Shown here: in pieces, positions 46,085 through 54,193 of the stretch
Layout of the letters: every line of letters starts with the position of its first letter
Position numbering within the stretch: position 1 is the stretch's first letter
Assembly (NCBI RefSeq): GCF_007858275.1
Contig: NZ_VFEV01000035.1
Coordinates: forward strand, 1-64,000
Length of the DNA stretch: 64,000 nucleotides
Origin: Pseudomonas proteolytica
GTDB lineage: Bacteria; Pseudomonadota; Gammaproteobacteria; Pseudomonadales; Pseudomonadaceae
Reading direction: 5' to 3'
Translations under genes and position numbers: made by a program
Notes under the pieces: model-generated
Databases searched by the model: none
The model's input: only the letters and a program-made list of their open reading frames with translations
Told to the model about the DNA's origin: nothing

Positions 46085-46792
46085 GCCCCTCTGCGGGCCT
46101 CGCCAACATGGAACCAGGCCAACTGCCTGTTTCCGTTTGCACCGCCGCCTGATGGCGGTGCATGACCAGGGGGCCGGGTTGCTCTGATCAAGGTGGATCG
46201 GCGTGACCTACGGGTACAGGGAGTGCCTGCGCAAGGGCCGGGTCAGGAGAAAAGCTGCGACGCAAGTCCGCAGGCAGTTATGGCCTGACGGACTTGCGGC
46301 GAGCTTGATAGTCATCACTAGGCGCTTATGCCGCCTATAGCTGCAAAATTCCCTTCTGCTTCAACATAACCGTTTCGCGGTGTTACATCGCGACCATCTA
46401 TCGAGAAAGTTTGTCTTCGGCCAGACGTGTTTTTCGATGGTATGCGTAGGAATTTGCACGAGTTTTTTCCAGCCGACAAAAAAGCCTAACGTCCCTAGGC
46501 GAGCCTGAAATGGCCGGTTAACGGCATGTATGCCTGACAAAATGTCGCATTCGAACTGACCAAACAGACAGTTTTATTTGCAAAAACTCATGCCGATTCG
46601 GCATGGGGTAGGCGTTTACGGCATTAGACTATGCCCCCCCGCATGGGAATAGTTGCGCCTTTTTTCGCTTGCCAGTAAGCCATATCGGCCAACTGCGGTG
46701 ACCTTCTACGGAGGCTGATGCTCACACTTTTTCGCTTCCGGGCGTTCCAGCTGGCGCATCTGCCTGAGTCCACTTGAAACAAGGGTAATGAC
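46085..46792. other. 708-base gap with strong hairpins upstream of gltP
   Basis: No open frame with a good start. Four hairpins follow each other: AGGCCC/GGGCCT (46083-46100), TGCACCGCC/GGCGGTGCA (46138-46162), CGCAAGTCCG/CGGACTTGCG with inner CAGGC/GCCTG (46261-46298) and TAGGCG/CGCCTA (46319-46337). A 17-base palindrome CATGCCGATTCGGCATG lies at 46589-46605, closer to gltP. Confidence 0.65.
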
Positions 46793-48124
46793 ATGAAGAA
46801 GGCAAAACTAAGCCTCGCCTGGCAGATCCTCATCGGTCTGGTGCTAGGGATTGCAATCGGTGCTGTACTCAACCACTTCAGCGCCGAAAAAGCCTGGTGG
46901 ATCAGCAACGTGTTGCAGCCGGCGGGCGATATCTTTATCCGCCTGATCAAGATGATCGTGATCCCGATCGTGATTTCGTCGCTGATTGTCGGAATCGCCG
47001 GTGTAGGGGACGCGAAAAAGCTCGGTCGGATCGGCGTAAAGACCATCGTTTACTTCGAAGTGGTCACTACCATTGCGATTGTGGTCGGCCTGCTGTTGGC
47101 CAACCTGTTCCACCCGGGTGCCGGCATCGACATGAGCACCCTGGGTACGGTGGACATCTCCAAGTACCAGGCGACCGCCGCCGAGGTGCAGCATGAGCAT
47201 GCGTTCATCGAGACCATCCTCAACCTGATCCCATCGAACATCTTTGCCGCTGTTGCTCGTGGCGAGATGCTGCCGATCATCTTCTTCTCCGTGTTGTTCG
47301 GCCTGGGCTTGTCGAGCCTCAAGCCAGACTTGCGCGAACCCCTGGTCACCATGTTCCAGGGCGTTTCCGAGAGCATGTTCAAAGTCACCCACATGATCAT
47401 GAAATACGCCCCTATCGGTGTATTTGCCCTGATCGCCGTGACCGTGGCCAACTTCGGCTTCGCCTCGCTGCTGCCTCTGGCCAAGCTGGTGATCCTGGTT
47501 TACGTCGCCATCCTGTTCTTCGCTTTCGTGATTCTTGGCCTGATCGCCCGCCTGTTTGGCTTCTCGGTGATCAAGCTGATGCGCATCTTCAAGGATGAGC
47601 TGGTACTGGCCTACTCCACCGCCAGCTCCGAGACCGTGCTGCCGCGCGTGATCGAGAAGATGGAAGCCTACGGCGCACCGAAAGCCATCTGCAGCTTCGT
47701 GGTGCCGACCGGTTACTCGTTCAACCTCGACGGTTCGACCCTGTACCAGAGCATCGCGGCGATCTTTATTGCCCAGCTGTATGGCATCGATCTGTCGGTT
47801 GGTCAGCAACTGATGCTGGTACTGACCCTGATGGTCACCTCCAAAGGTATCGCCGGTGTACCGGGCGTGTCCTTCGTGGTACTGCTGGCAACCCTGGGCA
47901 GCGTGGGCATCCCATTGGAAGGCCTGGCGTTCATCGCCGGCGTCGACCGCATCATGGACATGGCGCGTACCGCCCTGAACGTGATCGGCAATGCCCTGGC
48001 CGTGCTGGTCATCTCGCGCTGGGAAGGCATGTACGACGATGCCAAGGGCGAGCGCTACTGGAACTCCCTGCCACACTGGCGGACCAAGACCGCGCTGCCG
48101 GCTGGCGAGACCAGCCAGGGCTGA
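46793..48124 (+). CDS. gltP: Proton/sodium-glutamate symporter, DAACS family
   Basis: 443-residue inner membrane transporter for glutamate/aspartate. Helical hairpin motifs of the family are visible: AYSTASSETVLPRV (HP1 serine-rich loop, near residue 275), FNLDGSTLYQSIAAIF (TM7 region), SKGIAGVPGVSFV (HP2) and GVDRIMDMARTALNVIGNA (TM8 substrate residues). AAGGG precedes the ATG. A strong terminator follows, so it is a single-gene unit. Confidence 0.95.
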   Translation: MKKAKLSLAWQILIGLVLGIAIGAVLNHFSAEKAWWISNVLQPAGDIFIRLIKMIVIPIVISSLIVGIAGVGDAKKLGRIGVKTIVYFEVVTTIAIVVGLLLANLFHPGAGIDMSTLGTVDISKYQATAAEVQHEHAFIETILNLIPSNIFAAVARGEMLPIIFFSVLFGLGLSSLKPDLREPLVTMFQGVSESMFKVTHMIMKYAPIGVFALIAVTVANFGFASLLPLAKLVILVYVAILFFAFVILGLIARLFGFSVIKLMRIFKDELVLAYSTASSETVLPRVIEKMEAYGAPKAICSFVVPTGYSFNLDGSTLYQSIAAIFIAQLYGIDLSVGQQLMLVLTLMVTSKGIAGVPGVSFVVLLATLGSVGIPLEGLAFIAGVDRIMDMARTALNVIGNALAVLVISRWEGMYDDAKGERYWNSLPHWRTKTALPAGETSQG

Positions 48125-48140
48125 TCGCCGCTTGAATCGC

Positions 48141-48170
48141 ACAAACCCCGGTAAATCCGGGGTTTGTCGT
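48141..48170 (+). terminator. Intrinsic terminator after gltP
   Basis: Perfect 11-base stem ACAAACCCCGG / CCGGGGTTTGT with a 5-base loop, followed by CGTTT. Confidence 0.85.
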
Positions 48171-48219
48171 TTCTGCCAGCCCCGCTATCATTCGCCACAT
48201 ATTTAAAGGGGTGTGACTG

Positions 48220-49449
48220 ATGCTCAATGGCCTGTGGCTTGGCTTCTTTGTCGTGGCAATGGTATCGGCGCTGGTGCAATGGCTGGTGGGTGGAAACGCC
48301 GGGATCTTTGCGGCGATGGTGGAGAGTATCTTCGCCATGGCCAAGCTGTCGGTGGAGGTGATGGTACTGCTGTTCGGTACCCTGACATTGTGGCTGGGCT
48401 TCCTGCGCATCGCCGAAAAGGCCGGGATCGTCGAGTGGCTGGCCAAGGCCCTGGGCCCGCTGTTCCTGCGCTTGATGCCGGAAGTCCCGGCCGGTCACCC
48501 GGCCATCGGCTTGATCACCCTCAACTTTGCCGCCAACGGCCTGGGCCTGGATAACGCGGCCACGCCGATCGGCCTCAAGGCCATGAAGGCGCTGCAAGAG
48601 CTCAACCCGATCCCCAACACCGCAACCAACGCGCAGATCCTGTTCCTGGTGCTTAACGCGTCCTCCCTGACCCTGTTGCCGGTGACGATCTTTATGTACC
48701 GCGCCCAGCAAGGCGCGCCGGACCCGACCCTGGTGTTCCTGCCAATCCTGCTGGCCACCAGCGCCTCGACCCTGGTGGGCCTGCTGTCGGTGGCGCTGAT
48801 GCAGCGCCTGCGCTTGTGGGACCCGGTGGTGCTGGCGTACCTGATCCCCGGCGCGCTGGTACTGGGCGGCTTCATGGCCTTGCTGGCGACGATGTCGGCC
48901 ACGGCCCTGGCGGGCCTGTCCTCGATCCTTGGCAACCTCACGCTGTTTGGCCTGATCATGCTGTTCCTGCTGATTGGCGCGTTGCGCAAGGTCAAGGTCT
49001 ACGAGGCGTTTGTCGAAGGCGCCAAAGAGGGCTTTGACGTCGCCAAGAACCTGCTGCCGTATCTGGTGGCAATGTTGTGTGCGGTCGGTGTGCTGCGCGC
49101 TTCCGGGGCGCTGGAGTTTGGCCTGGAAGGCATTCGCCACCTGGTGGCCTGGACCGGCCTGGACACGCGCTTTGTCGACGCCTTGCCCACGGCAATGGTC
49201 AAGCCGTTCTCCGGCAGTGCGGCGCGGGCGATGCTCATCGAGACCATGCAGACCCAAGGCGTGGACAGCTTCCCGGCACTGGTGGCGGCGACGATTCAGG
49301 GCAGTACCGAGACCACCTTCTATGTACTGGCGGTGTACTTTGGCTCGGTGGGCATCCAGCGCGCGCGGCATGCGGTGGGGTGTGCGCTGCTGGCGGAGTT
49401 TGCTGGCGTGGTGGCGGCGATTGCGGTCTGCTACTGGTTCTTTGGCTAA
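48220..49449 (+). CDS. SpmA/SpmB-like nucleoside-recognition (Gate) domain membrane protein
   Basis: 409-residue inner membrane protein with about ten helices, made of two homologous halves like SpmA and SpmB of spore-formers joined in one chain: GLDNAATPIGLKAMKAL in the first half and KPFSGSAARAML with FAVGCALLAEF-like ending in the second. Pseudomonas does not sporulate, so the role must differ; transport is likely but the solute is unknown. AAGGGG precedes the ATG. A REP doublet follows. Confidence 0.88.
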   Translation: MLNGLWLGFFVVAMVSALVQWLVGGNAGIFAAMVESIFAMAKLSVEVMVLLFGTLTLWLGFLRIAEKAGIVEWLAKALGPLFLRLMPEVPAGHPAIGLITLNFAANGLGLDNAATPIGLKAMKALQELNPIPNTATNAQILFLVLNASSLTLLPVTIFMYRAQQGAPDPTLVFLPILLATSASTLVGLLSVALMQRLRLWDPVVLAYLIPGALVLGGFMALLATMSATALAGLSSILGNLTLFGLIMLFLLIGALRKVKVYEAFVEGAKEGFDVAKNLLPYLVAMLCAVGVLRASGALEFGLEGIRHLVAWTGLDTRFVDALPTAMVKPFSGSAARAMLIETMQTQGVDSFPALVAATIQGSTETTFYVLAVYFGSVGIQRARHAVGCALLAEFAGVVAAIAVCYWFFG

Positions 49450-49462
49450 GCTTCAGACCGCT

Positions 49463-49533
49463 ATCGCAGGCACGCCAGCTCCCACATTTTGATTTGTGAA
49501 CACATCAAATGTGGGAGCTGGCTTGCCTGCGAT
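49463..49533. repeat. REP pair in tail-to-tail order, GTGGGAGCTGGC family
   Basis: ATCGCAGGCACGCCAGCTCC then GGAGCTGGCTTGCCTGCGAT around a short AT-rich loop, ending 7 bases from the stop of the PqiC-like gene. Same family as at 21402 but in reversed order. Confidence 0.9.
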
Positions 49534-49540
49534 GAGGCCC

Positions 49541-50152
49541 TCAGCGTTTAGGTGCTGTATTGCCCTGCGCCACCACCCAATCCACCACCTGCTTGGTCAA
49601 CTGATCTCCCGCCAACCCAAACCCGGCCACCACCGCTGGCACTTGGGTATCACTCACCGGCTGGCGCACTTCAAAACGCTTGGCAGCCACGATCCGTTGG
49701 TCACTGCCGCGCACCAATCGCGCATCCAGCCGGATCACCACCTCCACCGCACTGCCGCGGTACTCGCTCTGGAAGGCCTGCAACTGCCCGCCCAGTTCCA
49801 GGTCCGCCTGTAGATTGGTGTCATCAGTGCTCAACAAGGCCACCCGGCCATCGCGCTGGAAGCCGTCCAGCAGGCGGTTGCGCAACAGTACCGGCGCCGG
49901 ATCGCTCCAGCGGGACTGGGCATAGCTGCTGATCAAATCGCCCTGAGGCACCACGGCAATGCGCGGGCTGTCGAGGAATTCGCTGGCTTGCGGTTTGGCC
50001 AGGCGCAACGACCAGGCTACCGGGTTGCCGTGGGCCGTCACTTGGGCGGTGGGCAGGCGATAGACGTTGGAAGGGTCGGCCTTGGGCAGGATCGAGCAGG
50101 CACTGACCAGCGCCAGGGCCACCGGAACGATCATTTTATAAGTACGCTTCAT
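49541..50152 (-). CDS. PqiC-like outer-membrane lipoprotein of an MCE transporter
   Basis: 203-residue ABC-type transport auxiliary lipoprotein. Signal peptide with lipobox LVSACS (Cys19), and a PqiC/DUF330 domain with RLPTAQVTA and LLNRLLDGFQRDGRV-type strands. It overlaps the MCE-protein gene by 4 bases. In such systems this lipoprotein sits at the outer membrane end of the lipid path. Confidence 0.9.
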   Translation of the reverse strand: MKRTYKMIVPVALALVSACSILPKADPSNVYRLPTAQVTAHGNPVAWSLRLAKPQASEFLDSPRIAVVPQGDLISSYAQSRWSDPAPVLLRNRLLDGFQRDGRVALLSTDDTNLQADLELGGQLQAFQSEYRGSAVEVVIRLDARLVRGSDQRIVAAKRFEVRQPVSDTQVPAVVAGFGLAGDQLTKQVVDWVVAQGNTAPKR

Positions 50153-51087
50153 GGCGTGAACTCCTTGTTCTTGTCACTGCCCAGCAGGTAGCCGCTGGGG
50201 TTGGCTTCCAGGCGACGGGAGATGGCGCGCAAGGAGCCCAGGGTATCGCGCAGCTCGCGTACGGCAGGCGCCAGTTCGTTGAGGCCCTGCATGCCGCTGT
50301 TCAGGGAATCCTTGTTGTCGTCCAACAAGCGGTTGATGGTCGCGGTGCTTTGCTCCAAGGAGCGCATGGCCCCTTCGGCGCTGCCGAACATCTGCTTGCC
50401 CTGGTCGTTGAGCAGGCCATTGGCGTTGCGCATCAGCGCAGTGGTCTGCTCCAGCGTGGCGCCGGCCTGTTTGCTGACCTGGGCCAACTGCTGCATCACC
50501 ACCTTGATATCACCGCGCTGCTCGGCGATGGCCCCGGTGGTCTGCTCCAGGTGTGCCAGGGTGCTGCTCAAGCGGTCGACGTTATCGGGCGAGAACATGC
50601 GGTTGGCGTTATGCAGCAGCAAGTTGATGCTGGTCATCAGGTCGTTGCTGTTATTGAGCAGCCGGGCAATGGGCGATGGCGAGGCGGTGATCTGCGGCAG
50701 GTTGCCGTTCTTGCCTTTGAGTTCGGGGCTTTGCGGGGTGCCGCCGCTGAGTTGGATGATCGAGGTGCCGGTGATGCCGGTCAACGCCAGCTTGGCCTGG
50801 GTGTCTTCCTTGATCGGCGTCTGGCCGGCCAGGCGGATACGTGCCAGTACGCGGCGCGGGTCTTTCGGGTCCAGGCGCAGACTGGTGACGTCACCCACCT
50901 TGATCCCGCTGTACTGCACCGCGCTGCCCTGGGACAAGCCGCTGACCGCTTCGTTGAAGATCACTTCGTAATCCTGGAACGCGCTGTCGACGCTGGATTT
51001 GGCCAGCCACAAGCCGAACAGCATGGCGCCGACCACGACTATCACGCTGAACAGACCGATCATCACATGATGGGCTCGGGTTTCCAT
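50149..51087 (-). CDS. MlaD-family MCE domain protein
   Basis: 312-residue periplasmic lipid-binding component anchored by one N-terminal helix (about 8-30), with one MCE domain (about 38-115) and a long helical C-terminal region (about 165-300) that could build a tunnel, unlike the shorter MlaD of the core Mla system. Start at the ATG at 51087, one base after the ATPase stop, so the genes are cotranscribed. Confidence 0.93.
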   Translation of the reverse strand: METRAHHVMIGLFSVIVVVGAMLFGLWLAKSSVDSAFQDYEVIFNEAVSGLSQGSAVQYSGIKVGDVTSLRLDPKDPRRVLARIRLAGQTPIKEDTQAKLALTGITGTSIIQLSGGTPQSPELKGKNGNLPQITASPSPIARLLNNSNDLMTSINLLLHNANRMFSPDNVDRLSSTLAHLEQTTGAIAEQRGDIKVVMQQLAQVSKQAGATLEQTTALMRNANGLLNDQGKQMFGSAEGAMRSLEQSTATINRLLDDNKDSLNSGMQGLNELAPAVRELRDTLGSLRAISRRLEANPSGYLLGSDKNKEFTP

Positions 51088-51088
51088 G

Positions 51089-51892
51089 TCATACCTCGTT
51101 GAGCGGTTGAGCGGCATCCAATGCCGCGCGGCCCCGAGGGCCATGAAAGTATTCGTGAATCCAGGCGTCGTCCGTTTCCGAGACAACATCGATGGCATCC
51201 GCCACCAGCACCTTTTTCTGCGCCAGCACGGCCACGCGATCGGTGATGGTGTAGAGCGTGTCGAGGTCGTGGGTGATCAGCAACACGCTCAGGCCCAAGG
51301 CATCACGCAGGGTCAGGATCAGTTGGTCGAATGCCGCCGCGCCGATGGGGTCGAGGCCAGCGGTCGGTTCGTCGAGAAACAAAATGTCCGGGTCGAGGGC
51401 CAGGGCGCGGGCCAGGGCCGCACGTTTGATCATCCCGCCGGACAGCGAGGACGGGTATTTGTCGGCCGCCGACAATGGCAGCCCGGCCAGGGCAAGCTTG
51501 ACTGCCGCCAGATGCTCGGCATCGGCGCGGCTCAGGCCGGCGTGTTCGATCAGTGGCAGGGCGACGTTTTCCGTGACCGTCAGCGAGGAGAACAGCGCGC
51601 CTTTCTGGAACAGCACGCCGAAACGCCGTTCCACCAGGGAGCGCTCGTGTTCTGAGAGGCTCGGCAAGTCCTGGCCGAATACCCGCACTTGGCCTTCGCT
51701 GGGCTGACGCAGGCCGATGATACTGCGCAGCAGCACCGACTTGCCGCTGCCCGAGCCGCCCACTACGGCGAGAATCTCGCCCTTGTACAGATCCAGGTCG
51801 AGGTTTTCATGCACGCTCTGCGGGCCAAAGCGGTTGCACAGGCCACGGACTTCGATCACCGCCTCGCTGGGCGCTCGTTGTAAACGGCTCAC
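51089..51892 (-). CDS. MlaF-type ABC transporter ATP-binding protein
   Basis: 267-residue ATPase with GGSGSGKS (Walker A), LSGGMIKRAALARAL (signature) and ILFLDEPTAGLDP (Walker B). It should energise the MlaE-type permease encoded upstream. The long open frame reads further upstream, but the GTG at 51892 overlaps the permease stop (GTGA), fits the family start and is the likely initiation codon. Confidence 0.92.
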   Translation of the reverse strand: MSRLQRAPSEAVIEVRGLCNRFGPQSVHENLDLDLYKGEILAVVGGSGSGKSVLLRSIIGLRQPSEGQVRVFGQDLPSLSEHERSLVERRFGVLFQKGALFSSLTVTENVALPLIEHAGLSRADAEHLAAVKLALAGLPLSAADKYPSSLSGGMIKRAALARALALDPDILFLDEPTAGLDPIGAAAFDQLILTLRDALGLSVLLITHDLDTLYTITDRVAVLAQKKVLVADAIDVVSETDDAWIHEYFHGPRGRAALDAAQPLNEV

Positions 51893-53037
51893 CAGCCCAT
51901 CTCCATAAAGAACAATGCGGCTACCGCGTCGAGCACGATCACCACGAAAATCGATTGCACCACTGCGGAGGTGGTGTGGGCGCCGACCGATTCGGCGCTG
52001 CCGCTGACCTTGAAGCCTTCCAGGCAGCCAATGGCCGCGATCAGGAAGGCGAAGAACGGTGCCTTGACCAGCCCCACCAGCAAATGCTGGACGCCAATGT
52101 CCGATTGCAGCAGCGAGAGGAACATCGCCGGCGAAATATCCAGGGCCACGGCGCACACCACGCCGCCGCCGACAATGCCTGAAATCATCGCGAGAAAGGT
52201 CAGCATCGGCAGCGCCACCAGCAGCGCGAGGACGCGTGGCAGCACCAGCAACTCCATGGGGTCGAGGCCCATGGTGCGGATCGCGTCGATTTCTTCGTTG
52301 GCCTTCATCGAGCCAATTTGTGCGGTGAAGGCGCTGGCGGTGCGGCCGGCCATCAGGATCGCGGTGAGTAGGACACCGAACTCCCGCAAGAAGGAAAACG
52401 CCACGAGGTCCACGGTGAAAATGCTTGCGCCGAAACTCTCCAGCACCGTGGCGCCGAGAAACGCGACCACCGCGCCCACCAGGAAGGTCAGCAAGGCGAC
52501 GATAGGCGCGGCATCCAGCCCCGTCTGTTCGATATGCGCCACCATCGGCGTCAGGCGCCAGCGCTTGGGCCGGAACACGCCGCGAGCGAAGGTTTCGAGA
52601 ATCAGGCCGATAAAGCCCAGCAGGGTCATCGCGTCTTGCCAGACGGTATCCACCGCGCGGCCGATGCGTGCCAAAAGCTGGATACCGGCGTTTTGCTGCG
52701 GCTCTTTGACCGGCACACAAAAATCATTCAGGGAGCGGTAGACGGTCTTGAGCAGCGCCCGGTCGGCAGCGGGCAGGCTGCAGTCGGTTTGTTCGGCCGA
52801 ATGCTCAATGCGCTCCGGGCCCAGCAGTTCCACCAGCAACGAGGCGCCGGCGGTGTCCAATGCGCCCAGGCCGTTGAGGTCGACGCGGGTGCTGGCGTCG
52901 TACTGGCCGTCGAGGCTTGCCGAGAGCTTTTTCAGGGCGCTGTAGTGGGCCAGCGTCCAGTCCCCGGTGACCCGCAATTGAGGCGGCTGGGTGGACGCGT
53001 CCAGGTGGGCATTGCCTGCCGTTGTGCTACTGGTCAT
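51889..53037 (-). CDS. MlaE-type lipid transporter permease with N-terminal STAS domain
   Basis: 382-residue protein that fuses a STAS domain (about 20-110, MlaB-like, with DLNGLGALDTAGASLL) to an MlaE permease with five to six helices (about 155-382; ALFFMEMGW end). Known Mla systems have MlaB as a separate protein, so this is a natural fusion found in a second, PqiC-associated lipid transporter. GGAGC precedes the ATG at 53037. First gene of a four-gene operon. Confidence 0.92.
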   Translation of the reverse strand: MTSSTTAGNAHLDASTQPPQLRVTGDWTLAHYSALKKLSASLDGQYDASTRVDLNGLGALDTAGASLLVELLGPERIEHSAEQTDCSLPAADRALLKTVYRSLNDFCVPVKEPQQNAGIQLLARIGRAVDTVWQDAMTLLGFIGLILETFARGVFRPKRWRLTPMVAHIEQTGLDAAPIVALLTFLVGAVVAFLGATVLESFGASIFTVDLVAFSFLREFGVLLTAILMAGRTASAFTAQIGSMKANEEIDAIRTMGLDPMELLVLPRVLALLVALPMLTFLAMISGIVGGGVVCAVALDISPAMFLSLLQSDIGVQHLLVGLVKAPFFAFLIAAIGCLEGFKVSGSAESVGAHTTSAVVQSIFVVIVLDAVAALFFMEMGW

Positions 53038-53092
53038 AAGCTCCGAGCTTGTTTGGCTATTCCACAATTGCTATGTAATAGCACGATCCGTC

Positions 53093-54124
53093 CTACTTTG
53101 GCGTGTCCGTTTGTACGGTGTCAGTGACTTTAAAGCGCAACACGCCGATCACCTGGCCGTCTTCGGTCAGCACCCGTACTTGCCAGCGGCCCACGGCATT
53201 CGCCGGGAAGTTCTGCTTGTGGGTCCAGGCCCGGTAGCCTTCCTTGCGTCCGCCATGGATATCCAGGGCGATGCGGTCGACCTCTTTGCCGTTGAACTGC
53301 CACACATGGTAGATGCGCTCGTCCAGCCCGCGCGGTGCGTTGATTGCGGTGTAGGCGTACAGGCCGCTGCTGCGCAGTTGGCTGGCGCTGACTTCTTTGA
53401 GGTCATCGCCGGGGGTGCGGTCCTGCAATTGGGTGCTGATTGCCACTTCGGTCATCCACAGGGTGGCCGGCGGCACCCAGCTGCGCAGGAACCAACCCGC
53501 GCAGCCAATCGCCGCCGTCACGCCCAGCAGCATCAGCCAACCCTTGACGCTGCGCAGCGGCAGGCTCACGGCCAGGCTGGGGATCGACAAGGCCATCGCC
53601 ACCCCCAGCGCCAGTTTGTAACTCTCGGCGGTGGTCAGGTGCAGGATGATCGGCAGTGCGGTGAGCAAGGCGGCAAACAGGGTCAGGGTGTGCAGTGCCA
53701 GAAACAGCGAGCGCTTGGGCGCCAGCCATTTGTAGTACAGCGGGTCGGTGATCGAGACCAGTGCGGCGGCGCCCAGCAAACCGGTGAAAATGGCCTGGCT
53801 GCTGTTCCAGGTGGTGGTGACGAAAAAGAACGGCAGGACAAAGAACAGGCTTTCCTGGTGGATCATCTGTGTGGCGTAGCGCAGCAGTGGTTCGGGGATT
53901 TCCCGCTTGAAGACCTTGCTGAACAACTGGGTGAAGCTGTTTTCCAGCATCAGCCACAGCCAGCTCACCAGCATGATGATCGCGATCCAACTGGCCATGC
54001 CTTGTTGGCGGTCCACCAGGATAAAGCTGCCCACCCCCGAGATAAAACCGCCGAGTGCGATCACCCCTGGGTAGCGCTTCATCAGTTCGAGGACGCGCTG
54101 GATGAGAAGGGTCAGGTTTGGCAT
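53093..54124 (-). CDS. DUF5924 family membrane protein with C-terminal DUF2914 domain
   Basis: 343-residue protein: about seven to eight hydrophobic helices in the first 230 residues and a soluble, probably periplasmic DUF2914 domain (about 270-335, WQFNGKEVDRIALDIHGGRKEGYRAW-like, ending RFKVTD). Function unknown. It lies on the same strand as, and 55 bases upstream of, the lipid transporter operon, but may be independently expressed. Confidence 0.86.
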   Translation of the reverse strand: MPNLTLLIQRVLELMKRYPGVIALGGFISGVGSFILVDRQQGMASWIAIIMLVSWLWLMLENSFTQLFSKVFKREIPEPLLRYATQMIHQESLFFVLPFFFVTTTWNSSQAIFTGLLGAAALVSITDPLYYKWLAPKRSLFLALHTLTLFAALLTALPIILHLTTAESYKLALGVAMALSIPSLAVSLPLRSVKGWLMLLGVTAAIGCAGWFLRSWVPPATLWMTEVAISTQLQDRTPGDDLKEVSASQLRSSGLYAYTAINAPRGLDERIYHVWQFNGKEVDRIALDIHGGRKEGYRAWTHKQNFPANAVGRWQVRVLTEDGQVIGVLRFKVTDTVQTDTPK

Positions 54125-54193
54125 TCGGCAGTTCGCAGTCTTTGTAGGAAAAAATCCCAGACAGAATAACGTCTTAGCCTGTGGATAGGCGTG

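Noticed and set aside
46511..46526. Second possible sigma-54 promoter upstream of gltP (TGGCCG-N5-CGGCA)
   Set aside because: GG-N10-GC spacing is present but both boxes otherwise match poorly, and no enhancer-like repeats lie upstream.
51893..52720. Upstream extension of the MlaF-type ATPase frame
   Set aside because: It overlaps the permease gene in another frame and translates to Arg/Gly-rich noise; the GTG at 51892 fits the family start.
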